9,206 nucleotides of DNA from JBDNJM01 sp041687755 (GCA_041687755.1 JBDNJM010000096.1:1-9206); one strand, 5' to 3'; positions 1-6,922 are shown, counted from the first letter of the stretch. Numbers and translations: made by a program. Notes: generated from the sequence alone by a model not told the origin.

Positions 1-2
1 CA

Positions 3-125
3 CGCACCATCACCAGGCGCTCCTACGGCTTCCATTCGGCGCCCGCGCTCATCTTGCTGCTCTTCCTCTGCTGCGGGGGCGTTGAGGTCACCCCGGCCTT
101 CACGACACCGTCAGGCACCCACTAA
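3..125 (+). CDS. C-terminal fragment of an unidentified protein (5' end outside window)
   Basis: Reading from base 3, 40 codons run to a TAA at 123-125. The frame has no start codon, so the gene begins before the window. I count 36 of 40 third positions as G or C, which matches the native genes further right and is much higher than in the other two frames. This is the main reason to call it coding. The peptide has a basic stretch (RRSYG), then a hydrophobic run (APALILLLFLCC) and a short polar tail. It could be a C-terminal membrane anchor. It could also be a signal-peptide-like N-terminus whose body was cut off by the insertion of the following segment. The stop lies 19 bases before the next start codon. 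The product is not recognised. Confidence 0.5.
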   Translation, partial: RTITRRSYGFHSAPALILLLFLCCGGVEVTPAFTTPSGTH

Positions 126-131
126 AGGGAC

Positions 132-136
132 AGGAG
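132..136 (+). promoter_or_regulatory. Shine-Dalgarno site fixing the start at 145
   Basis: AGGAG lies 8 bases before ATG 145. It supports this ATG over the in-frame TTG at 82, which would add 21 residues of low-complexity basic sequence in front of a good signal peptide. No comparable site precedes the radical SAM or lipoprotein genes in this window, so this gene uses a different initiation style from its neighbours. Confidence 0.7.
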
Positions 137-144
137 AGCCACAA

Positions 145-1173
145 ATGATCCAGCATTCACTACGCATAGCGCTCTTCGCCGCCCTAGCCTCAACATCTAC
201 AGCCCAACAACCTCCGCCCTCAGGGCAGACATCGAACCTCCTGCCAGTTTCTATCTCCGTTACGGGGACAGCCGTAGATGATTCTGGCACAGCAATTACT
301 GACCCCGTAATCATCTTGCTGCGGCAGAGCAACTCCGATGGTGTATTCAACAGGACTGCCTGGCCAATCCTCGCAGCCGACGGTGGTTTTGACCTAACCT
401 TTGAGGAGTTCCGCCTAGACCCAGGACTTGACCTGGAGGTAGTGCTGGCCCCTGCGGATGCGCCCCGCTCGCCATACTTCCGCTACCTGGCAGCGGATAC
501 GGCGAGCGAGGCGGCCCAGTTTCGCACTTCGATGCCGGCCTCCCCAACAGCAACGCCCGCCCTGTTCGATTTGAGTTTGGGGGTCGCTCAGGTCCTCGAC
601 GCTCCCTCAATTGCAACCGTGACAATACTCGGCGACCCCGCGGCCCAAGTAACAGCGCACATCTACCCCGGCGAGGTTGACGGATCGACTTATCAGTCCG
701 TTGACATACCCGGGGTCACATTCGCTCCTGGAGTGCCAAAGACCGTCTACTCCTGGGAGCCAGACGCGCGATGGGAGATTCGAGCACTCGCGGACAACGG
801 TGAGGCCGTACCACCTTCAATGTTCGTCAGAGGGAGGAATAAGATTTTCAGTCTAATTACGTTGACGGACTTAGATGTGTCTGCATCTTCAACAGCTTAC
901 CCGAATTTGCACCGCATCACCCTTTGCCCCACATCTGACTACGAGCCTTTCCTTATACCGAACGTGCACCCCAACGGCGTGGGCTTCCAAGCCAGGCTGA
1001 GAGTTGATGGCATGCGGCGCTGCTCCCTAAACCCCGCGGGAGCCGCCACATTCAGGAGATTGACGCCCGGCCCCTACACGCTGGAGCTATGGACTGAATC
1101 CGATTACCTCGCCGGAACCCCTTCCGCCACCGCGTCCATCTCAGTGCCGGCCACGAGCACTCTAGCCTTCTAG
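145..1173 (+). CDS. Secreted beta-rich protein of unknown function
   Basis: A 342-residue protein of unknown function, probably exported. Residues 1-20 form a Sec signal peptide: basic R7, hydrophobic core IALFAALA, and a likely cleavage after STA at A20 before QQPPP. The mature part looks like three beta-sandwich units, roughly residues 36-120, 155-222 and 275-338. The first and third resemble carboxypeptidase-regulatory-like or PEGA-type folds: GTAVDDSGTAITDP opens the first, and the turn LTPGPYTLEL (306-315) ends the third. Two cysteines (261, 293) could form a disulfide after export. There is no catalytic motif and no membrane anchor. Third-position GC is 32 of the first 60 codons, far below the flanking genes, which suggests foreign origin. 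The gene faces the recombinase at 1417-2673 and is followed after 16 bases by a perfect palindrome. I am confident that it is coding and exported, but the fold is inference. Confidence 0.82.
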   Translation: MIQHSLRIALFAALASTSTAQQPPPSGQTSNLLPVSISVTGTAVDDSGTAITDPVIILLRQSNSDGVFNRTAWPILAADGGFDLTFEEFRLDPGLDLEVVLAPADAPRSPYFRYLAADTASEAAQFRTSMPASPTATPALFDLSLGVAQVLDAPSIATVTILGDPAAQVTAHIYPGEVDGSTYQSVDIPGVTFAPGVPKTVYSWEPDARWEIRALADNGEAVPPSMFVRGRNKIFSLITLTDLDVSASSTAYPNLHRITLCPTSDYEPFLIPNVHPNGVGFQARLRVDGMRRCSLNPAGAATFRRLTPGPYTLELWTESDYLAGTPSATASISVPATSTLAF

Positions 1174-1189
1174 GAGTCCAAGCTTTATA

Positions 1190-1214
1190 GATCACTACTC
1201 ATCGAGTAGTGATC
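1190..1214. terminator. Perfect 11-bp palindrome hairpin with 3-nt loop
   Basis: The arms GATCACTACTC (1190-1200) and GAGTAGTGATC (1204-1214) are exact reverse complements around the loop ATC. The hairpin starts 16 bases after the stop of the secreted-protein gene, where a terminator is expected. No T-run follows on either strand, so it is not a canonical intrinsic terminator. It could protect the 3' end of the mRNA, or be a recombinase-recognised palindrome, because the convergent gene is a tyrosine recombinase. Confidence 0.6.
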
Positions 1215-1300
1215 CATGCTAACGGCACAGACCAGGCTAGCGGCCCCGGAGGGGACCACGCCGCAAGCCCTCTTATACCAGGCGCCTTGTACCTACATAT

Positions 1301-1329
1301 GCGGGCCGCAACTCATCGCTGCGGCCCGC
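1301..1329. terminator. GC-rich 10-bp hairpin between convergent genes
   Basis: GCGGGCCGCA (1301-1310) pairs exactly with TGCGGCCCGC (1320-1329) around a 9-base loop. It lies in the gap between the convergent secreted-protein gene and the recombinase and could stop transcription from either side. It lacks a T-run. Its loop begins ACTCATCG, the same 8-mer found at the centre of the palindrome at 1190-1214. The remainder of the gap (1330-1416) shows only a weak 5-bp stem at 1375-1390 and no credible gene. Confidence 0.5.
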
Positions 1330-1416
1330 CCCCACCTCGCTGCTCGCCACCTAGTTTGCCGCCTCCCCAATTCTCCCAGCCCATTCTGGGCACCCTCCGC
1401 GGCCCAGCGCCGGGGC

Positions 1417-2673
1417 TCACCTCCCCATTGCGATCCTGAGCGCTGCAACCGTCACGCCAGCCATCACCACGGTCAGCAGACCGACGACCCACTTGAGGGC
1501 CGCTGAGTGATTCGCAACCTGGCTCGATGCGTCTGATGGCGGCCAGGGTTCCGGGGTTTGGGGAGGAGCGAGAAGCGCTCCGACGCTCTGCACGGCCTTC
1601 CGGCGATCAAGACCAAGGGCATGCACGTACCGCATAGTCGTCTCGGCGGAGCGGTGGCGCCCCAGCTCTCGGGCGGCGGCCGGGTCCCCAGTTACGCGCA
1701 GCACAGCGCTGACGAACGTGTGCCTGAGTGTACGGCCGCAGAGCTTCGGGTCTCCGAGCCGCCGCTTCCAGTGCCTGCAGATCGAGGTCCAACTCGACTC
1801 ACCGGCGGGCAAGATCAGGACCTCCTCGCGCGGCACTCCTTCGTGGTCCTTGAGGATGCCCGGGGAGGCGTGGCGGATCAGCCGTCGGTAGAGGTCGCCC
1901 CGTGCGGGGTCGAGCTGGAGCCGGTCGATCGAGGCCGCGGCGGCCCCCGCGTGCTTGTTGTTCACGATGTCGACGGTCCATCCTCCGAGGTCGAAGTCGA
2001 CCGGTCGCAGACGGGCGAGCTCGCCGGCTCTGGCGCCGGTGGTCGCCAGGAACTCAGCCAGGTCGGCATGCCAGCCGCGGCTCGGCAGTTTTTGAACCAG
2101 GCCCCTCTTGTCTCGGAACTCCTCGGTCCGCATGCGCACGAGGAGGCGGCTGAACTCCTCGGGTTCGTAGTAGGGCATCGGGCGACGAGGAAGCCTGGGG
2201 CGTCGCACCCCCATCTGCCAATCCAGCTCAGCCGCCTGGAAGGCGCGCTTCAGGAGAGGCAGGTCCTTCTGGACGACTGTGCTCAGCGCGCGGCCTCGAT
2301 GTACCAATTCACCTCGTCCCCGTTCAGCTGGGCGAGGGGGGTGTCCGGGCGCCAAGCAGTGAGCAGCGCCTGGGCGATGGTTCTTGTAGTGGCTCTCGAC
2401 CTGGAGCTCGCGCCACCGCGCGCGTGCTGCTGGGCGAGGGCCTTAGCGAGGGAGTCTTCGAGGGTCACAGCGGACCCGGGGCACCCTCGCACGTTCGCTC
2501 TTCAGCCTGAGGTAGTCCCCATGAGCCTGATCCTGGCAGGTCCTGACCGGACCCACGATCTCCCGCCCGTTGACCTTCACGACCGCGCGCCACTTCCATG
2601 CGCCTCCGCTCCATATGACGCGGATCCCTCTGAGGTGTCGTTTTCGCTTCGGGGCAGCGGGGCGCTTACGCAT
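1417..2673 (-). pseudogene. Tyrosine recombinase (phage integrase family), frameshifted, with C-terminal TM helix
   Basis: Site-specific DNA recombinase, about 418 residues if repaired. The N-terminal piece (from ATG 2673) has a basic leader and an Arm/AP2-like DNA-binding fold (GIRVIWSGGAWKWRAVV). The reading frame then shifts near 2480 into a core-binding segment (TLEDSLAKALAQQ to NWYIEAAR, ending at TGA 2283-2285). It shifts back near 2290 into the catalytic domain. In the catalytic segment counted from base 2355, the key residues are R109 (GARAGEL), probable K134, R211 and H212 (RTLRHTF), H234 and nucleophile Y243 (TTMRYVH, codon 1627-1629). The usual H of the HxxR box is R208. After a Pro-rich linker the protein ends in a hydrophobic stretch (about 287-309, LKWVVGLLTVVMAGVTVAAL). 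The first and last pieces share one frame, so the two shifts cancel. Either the gene is decayed or the sequence has errors. The family call is secure; functionality is not. Confidence 0.85.
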
Positions 2674-2680
2674 CGTTTGT

Positions 2681-2685
2681 TCCTT
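2681..2685 (-). promoter_or_regulatory. Shine-Dalgarno site for the recombinase start at 2673
   Basis: On the - strand AAGGA lies 7 bases before ATG 2673. This favours that ATG over the in-frame TTG at 2688, which overlaps the site. Like the secreted-protein gene, the recombinase has a clear ribosome binding site while the native genes around it do not. Confidence 0.6.
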
Positions 2686-2689
2686 CAAG

Positions 2690-2708
2690 GAGACGCGCGA
2701 AGCGTCTC
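2690..2708. repeat. Inverted repeat, 7-bp arms, upstream of recombinase
   Basis: GAGACGC (2690-2696) and GCGTCTC (2702-2708) flank a 5-base GCGAA spacer. On the - strand this lies in the leader of the recombinase mRNA, just before its ribosome binding site. It could be an RNA hairpin affecting translation, an operator, or an arm-type binding site. Confidence 0.5.
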
Positions 2709-2729
2709 GGTCAGGAAAAAGCGTACATC

Positions 2730-2769
2730 TGTCTGCTTAGACACTCCTCTGCGAGGAGAGCGCAAGCGC
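2730..2769. repeat. Cluster of three abutting inverted repeats
   Basis: TGTCT-GCTT-AGACA (2730-2743) is followed immediately by CTCCTC-TGC-GAGGAG (2744-2758), and then by GCGC-AA-GCGC (2760-2769). They lie between the 3' end of the radical SAM gene and the 5' end of the recombinase, both on the - strand. The middle stem could help end radical SAM transcription, but no T-run follows directly. The first, a 14-bp dyad, is the size of a small repressor operator. Function is not shown by the sequence. Confidence 0.45.
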
Positions 2770-2821
2770 CCTAAGCCCGTACCGTGCAGCACACTCCGAG
2801 GAATGGCTGCCGCCGGGCCCC

Positions 2822-4399
2822 TCAGTCCATGTGGCTGATAACCCGCTCGTCGCCCATCTGCAGCTTCATCGCCATGTCGCTCTTGGCGCCGACGCGCGCG
2901 AACTTGTCGAAGAAGCGAGCGAACACGGTCTCGTAGACGCGCAACACGCCCTTCGTCGCCAGGCGGCGCACGAAGTCGATCGGCGCCCAGTAGCGCGGGC
3001 CCGAGAGGCCTTGGGCGTTGGCGTACAGCTTGGCCTGCTCGGCGACCATGTACTCGCTGTACAGCATGTAGGCGATCAGATACGGCTTGGCCAACCAACG
3101 CTGCCGGATCATGCGCGGCACGAAGCGCATCATCGACGGGAAGCGCGTGACGATCGGAAACAGCTTGTGCAGGTTCTCGATCTGGTGCTTGTTCTCGAAC
3201 TCGATCGAGGACGTGCGGTTGAACTTCTGGGGGAAGTCGTCGTAGCCGGCGACCGCGTAGCCCATGTCCTTGGTCATGTCCGCGATGTCGAACTCGGGGT
3301 ACGGCTGCATGATCGAGACCAGCGGGTGATCCGCCTTGCACTCGATGTTGAGCCGCAGGGTGTCGAGCTCGTCCTCCATGCTGCCGCCGGGGCCGCCAAG
3401 CATGTTCAGCGTGCCCAAGCGGATGTCCTGCTCGCGGATCCAGCCCGCGGCGTCGGTCAGCTGCTGGCGCGTCGTGTTCTTGCGGAACACTGCGTTGCGC
3501 ACGTAGTCGCTGGCCGCCTCGATCGCGATGCGCGCATACACGCAGCCCGCCTTCTTAAGCAACTTGATGTGCTTCTCGGTGGTCATGTTCGCCATCAGGA
3601 TGACGTCGAACGGCAGACCCACCTCCTTCGGGTACTTCTCGCAGAACTCCTCGAGCCAATCGAGCTTGAGGTTGAAGATGTCGTCCAGGAAGTGGACGAA
3701 CTTCAGCGGGTACTTCGCCTTGACCGCCTTGATCTCCGCGATCACGTGGTCCACGGAGCGCTTGCGGGTGTACTCCTTGTTCTTCGCGTCGTAGACCTTC
3801 TTCTTCCACGCGTGGTGGAAGCAGAACGAGCAGTTCATCGGGCAACCGCGCTGGGTCACGAAGACCTTGCGATCCGAGTTGGCGTAGATCTCGCCGGCCT
3901 CGTAGATAATGTCGCGATCGGGGAAGCCCAGGCTGTCCAGATCCTGGGTTAGCGGGCGCTGGCAGTTCTTGACGATCTCCTCAGGCTTCGCGGGGTCGTG
4001 GCTCCAGATGTTGAGGACGTCGGTGACCGGCTCACCGGCCTCCATCTTGTTGAGCAGCTCGGCCATCGCTTCCTCGCCCTCGCCGCGGCAGATGGCGTCG
4101 AAGTCACCCTGGTCGAGGTACTCCGGGGAGAACGTCGGGTGCGGGCCGCCGGCTATCGTGAAAACGCCGGGCATCGCCGCCTTCACCTTGCGGTTGATGT
4201 CCGCGAAGTACAGGTGCATGCCCGTGGTCACGGAGAAGCACACGACGTCCGGCTCATATTCCTTGAGCTTCTCGATCCAGCGCTTGTCCGGGAGGAACAG
4301 CGCCTTCGCGTCGTGGCCCGCATCCTTGATCGCGCGGCTGAGCCACATGATCCCCAGCATCTCCTGGGGCAGGTATTCGTTGATGAACAGGACCTTCAT
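2822..4399 (-). CDS. B12-binding domain radical SAM enzyme (class B methyltransferase-like)
   Basis: A complete 525-residue cytosolic enzyme. Residues 1-150 form a Rossmann-type cobalamin-binding domain of the BchE/class B type, with GGPHPT (84-89) and the family signature RGEGEEA (105-111). It lacks the DxHxxG lower-ligand motif, as is usual for this class. The radical SAM barrel starts with the 4Fe-4S motif CPMNCSFC (C186, C190, C193). It carries LDD (238-240) and the SAM-binding GGPGG (335-339). Residues 410-525 are a helical extension without a recognised motif. Relatives methylate unactivated carbons or form rings in lipids, cofactors and natural products; the substrate here cannot be told. 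There is no Shine-Dalgarno before ATG 4399, and third-position GC is high, typical of the native genome. It is transcribed away from the lipoprotein pair across a 451-bp gap. The family call is very secure, the reaction type is moderate, and the substrate is unknown. Confidence 0.93.
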   Translation of the reverse strand: MKVLFINEYLPQEMLGIMWLSRAIKDAGHDAKALFLPDKRWIEKLKEYEPDVVCFSVTTGMHLYFADINRKVKAAMPGVFTIAGGPHPTFSPEYLDQGDFDAICRGEGEEAMAELLNKMEAGEPVTDVLNIWSHDPAKPEEIVKNCQRPLTQDLDSLGFPDRDIIYEAGEIYANSDRKVFVTQRGCPMNCSFCFHHAWKKKVYDAKNKEYTRKRSVDHVIAEIKAVKAKYPLKFVHFLDDIFNLKLDWLEEFCEKYPKEVGLPFDVILMANMTTEKHIKLLKKAGCVYARIAIEAASDYVRNAVFRKNTTRQQLTDAAGWIREQDIRLGTLNMLGGPGGSMEDELDTLRLNIECKADHPLVSIMQPYPEFDIADMTKDMGYAVAGYDDFPQKFNRTSSIEFENKHQIENLHKLFPIVTRFPSMMRFVPRMIRQRWLAKPYLIAYMLYSEYMVAEQAKLYANAQGLSGPRYWAPIDFVRRLATKGVLRVYETVFARFFDKFARVGAKSDMAMKLQMGDERVISHMD

Positions 4400-4850
4400 G
4401 GATCGACGGGGCGGGGGGAGCGGTTCGGCGGTCGGTGGCTCTCAGCCTAGAGGCAAAGGCCTGCCTCCTCCTGGAGGGCGCGGGCGCGGAGTCGTGCTTC
4501 TCGAAGTATAGAAGGCCTGGGGCTAGCGGGCGGGCATTTCGGTCTTCGGGCGGTGCTTTCCTGCAGATCCTCCATCGTCGGTCGCAGGCGAGCACCTGAC
4601 CCAGACACGCGGGAAGCTCGGCGAACGAAGGGTCCAAAACCGGACCGATCTGGAGGAAGGCCAGTGCCCAGGCGCACTTGGAGACGCGCGGGGTCCGCAC
4701 TCGAGCCCCGCCCGTGAATCGCTGGCCGAGCCCCTCGGGGTGGGTAGCGGTTCTTGCCGCGTTCTAGGGCGAGTCGCCGGGCGCGGCCAGAGCCTTCGCG
4801 TAGGCTGAAGGCCGGGCGCGGCTCACCGCCCTCCCCGATCAACAGCCTGA
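4400..4850. other. Divergent intergenic region, no gene seen
   Basis: This gap separates the - strand radical SAM gene from the + strand lipoprotein pair and must hold promoters for both. I could not identify a convincing -35/-10 pair in either direction. A small dyad (CCTCC-TCCT-GGAGG, 4464-4477) lies 65 bases upstream of the radical SAM start. Open frames across the gap translate to Arg/Pro/Gly-rich sequence without family features and are treated as chance products of high GC. Confidence 0.6.
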
Positions 4851-6863
4851 ATGCTGACTTCCGTACGTATCTACACACGCTGGGCGCTGAGCCTTCTGGC
4901 GCCCTGCCGCTGGCCGCTGGGCCTTTTGGCCTTCTTGGGCGCCTGCTCGGAAGGCCCGCAGCACGCGGGCGATGCCACACCAGCCTGGCTCGTCCCGCCC
5001 GGGCAAGGGCTGCAGCTGGAGCCCGGCGGCTCCTCCACCTGGCGCCTGCCGCCCGAAGCAACCGCGCTCGGGTTCGCCGTCGGCCCGACCTCCGGAGGCA
5101 CGCTTGAGCTGGCGGTCGTCCCCAGCACTGGTCCCTTCGGGTACGACCCCGAGCGCGGAACCGAGCAGGCCCTCGAGATCGCGGCCTCGACCGACCCCCA
5201 CCCGCTCGTCCTGCCGCTGACGCCGACCCCGGGCTCCGCCGGCCTGTCCCGGATGCGCTTGAGCTGGACCGGCGCGGAGGCCCTCGACCTGCGCTCGCTG
5301 CAGCTGGAGGTGGCGCGCTCGACGCCCGCCCCCGACGTTCTCTTCATCAGTATCGACACGCTCTCCGCCGAGCACCTCTCCCTGTACGGCTACGAGCGCC
5401 GCACCAGCCCCGCGCTCGACGCCTTTGCCGAAGGCGCGATCGTGTTCGAGCAAGCCCAGGCCAACGCTCCCTGGACGTTGCCCAGCTACCTGTCGCAGTT
5501 CACCGGCCTCTATCCCGAGGGCATGCGCCGACGCTCGATCGTGCCCGAGGTCCCCGAGAGTGGCCTGCCGTACGCCTTGCACGCCGACGGGACCACGATG
5601 GCGGAGCTGTTCGGCGCCAACGGCTACCGCACCGGCGCGTGGGTCGACAATCCTTGGTTCAGCTCCGGTGGCGGTCTGCTCCAGGGCTTCGAGCACCACG
5701 ACGACAGCGACCTCCGACGACCCGGCCTGCCCTCCGACTCCGGCCTGAGGACGATGCAGCCGGCGATCGTCGACTGGCTCTCGACCAACGACCCGCGGCC
5801 GTTCTTCGCGTTCGTGAACTGCCTCGACGTCCATACTCCGTACGCCGTCGACGCGTTCGATGAGCCGCCCTTCGAGGGGCCCACGCCGCGCACTCCGCCC
5901 GGATCCATAGCGATCTCCCCCTTCCGCGAGACCCTGCGAGCGCTCTTCCAGGCCGAGCTACCGAAGGGCCACGGTCTCTCCCCGGGGGACCGGGTGAATC
6001 CGATCCCGTTCACAGATCGCTATGACGAGGGCGTTCTGCTCATGGACGGCGGCCTGGGCGCGTTCCTCGACGATCTGCAGGCCCGCGGCCTGTTGGAGAA
6101 CACGATCGTCGTGATCAGCTCCGACCACGGGGAGGCGGTGGGCGAACACGGTTGGTACTTCGGCCACGCCCAGCTCTACCAGGAGACGATCCACGTGCCG
6201 CTCGTGCTGCGCCTGCCCGGTCCGGACCGCATCGCGATGCGTATCGAGCGGCCCGTCGAGCTCGTGGACCTGCTGCCCACGCTGGTGGAGCTGTGCGACC
6301 TGGCCGGCACCCCGCGCGACCTCGACGGTCAGAGCCTGGTCGGGCTGTTCGACCCCTCGGGCGCTCCGACACCTGAGCGCCCGCTGTTCACCAGCGCGTG
6401 GCACTTCGACGGGACCAGCGTGCGCTCCGGAAGCCTCAAGCTGATCAGCGAGGACCGCGGCGCAAGCGGCCCCAGCACCCTCGCGTCCACCGAAGAAGGG
6501 CTGGCGCTGATCGCTGAGCGCCTGCCCGAGCACTTTCCTGACGGCCCGGACCTCGCCACGCTCCTCGCCCACCCCAAGGTCGCCCAGGCACTCGCCCCGC
6601 TCGTGCCTGACCTGCGCGCCAGCGTTGCCGGGCGGAACTCGCAGGTGTTCGATCTCGCGGGGGATCCCGACGAGAGCACGAATCGCGCCGGAACCGGAGA
6701 CGTCCGCATCGCCGAGCTGGAGGCCCTCGCGACCGAGCGCCGCCGCCTGGACGGAGAGCGGCGCCAACGCGCTCGCGCCGACGGTGAGCGGGTCGTCGAG
6801 CTGGACGACGCGACGCGCGAGCTCCTGCAAGAGCTCGGCTACCTCGACCGCGAAGATCCCTGA
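4851..6863 (+). CDS. Sulfatase-fold lipoprotein with Thr nucleophile (first of tandem pair)
   Basis: A 670-residue, probably lipid-anchored envelope enzyme of the alkaline phosphatase/sulfatase superfamily. The signal peptide ends in lipobox LGAC with acylated C32. Residues 45-155 form a beta-rich N-terminal domain not typical of plain sulfatases. The catalytic domain starts at VLFISIDT (D169, metal). Where sulfatases carry C/S-x-P-S-R it has TLPSY, with T209 as the presumed nucleophile. Other probable active-site residues are D326 and H328 (LDVHTPY), D425 and H426 (SSDHGE) and H433 (GEHGWYFGH). Family C-terminal motifs follow: VFDLAGDPDE (599-608) and ELGYLDRE (661-668). About residues 540-595 are an inserted helical segment. 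Thr in this place is known in phospho-group transferases such as LtaS and in many uncharacterised sulfatase-like hydrolases, so sulfatase activity should not be assumed. There is no Shine-Dalgarno. A paralogue follows after 98 bases. Confidence 0.92.
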   Translation: MLTSVRIYTRWALSLLAPCRWPLGLLAFLGACSEGPQHAGDATPAWLVPPGQGLQLEPGGSSTWRLPPEATALGFAVGPTSGGTLELAVVPSTGPFGYDPERGTEQALEIAASTDPHPLVLPLTPTPGSAGLSRMRLSWTGAEALDLRSLQLEVARSTPAPDVLFISIDTLSAEHLSLYGYERRTSPALDAFAEGAIVFEQAQANAPWTLPSYLSQFTGLYPEGMRRRSIVPEVPESGLPYALHADGTTMAELFGANGYRTGAWVDNPWFSSGGGLLQGFEHHDDSDLRRPGLPSDSGLRTMQPAIVDWLSTNDPRPFFAFVNCLDVHTPYAVDAFDEPPFEGPTPRTPPGSIAISPFRETLRALFQAELPKGHGLSPGDRVNPIPFTDRYDEGVLLMDGGLGAFLDDLQARGLLENTIVVISSDHGEAVGEHGWYFGHAQLYQETIHVPLVLRLPGPDRIAMRIERPVELVDLLPTLVELCDLAGTPRDLDGQSLVGLFDPSGAPTPERPLFTSAWHFDGTSVRSGSLKLISEDRGASGPSTLASTEEGLALIAERLPEHFPDGPDLATLLAHPKVAQALAPLVPDLRASVAGRNSQVFDLAGDPDESTNRAGTGDVRIAELEALATERRRLDGERRQRARADGERVVELDDATRELLQELGYLDREDP

Positions 6864-6901
6864 CGCCGCCCGCCTCCTGAGCTGCTCGGACGCGCTGGAA
6901 T

Positions 6902-6920
6902 ACTAGACGGAACACTAGAC
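6902..6920. repeat. Direct repeat of ACTAGAC, 12-bp period
   Basis: ACTAGAC occurs at 6902-6908 and again at 6914-6920 in the gap between the two lipoprotein genes. A 12-bp step is close to one helical turn, so it could be a paired regulator half-site. CTAG is generally rare in bacterial DNA, which makes the pair more noticeable. It may still be chance. Confidence 0.3.
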
Positions 6921-6922
6921 TG

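Noticed and set aside
82..144. TTG start at 82 for the secreted protein
   Set aside because: It would place 21 basic, low-complexity residues before a good signal peptide, and it has no ribosome binding site, whereas ATG 145 has AGGAG at the right distance.
1174..1416. Integron-type attC site between the secreted-protein gene and the recombinase
   Set aside because: Hairpins are present, but I could not find the paired RYYYAAC/GTTRRRY core sites in correct order, and the recombinase shows no IntI-specific extra segment that I can recognise.
1558..2838. Long + strand open frame opposite the recombinase
   Set aside because: It is antisense to clear recombinase motifs (GARAGEL, LRHTF, TTMRYVH), and its translation has no family features. 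High GC makes opposite-strand frames stay open.
2831..3952. Long + strand open frame opposite the radical SAM gene
   Set aside because: The translation is rich in Leu, Val, Arg, Asp and His in shadow-like patterns, while the - strand carries an intact 4Fe-4S motif and complete domain order.
4447..5061. - strand open frame through the divergent gap
   Set aside because: Arg/Ala/Pro-rich translation overlapping the start of the first lipoprotein; no domain, signal peptide or ribosome binding site.
6111..6140. Near-palindromic ACGATCGTCGT in both lipoprotein genes
   Set aside because: It encodes the conserved strand TIVVISSDHGE in both copies, so the similarity is explained by protein conservation.
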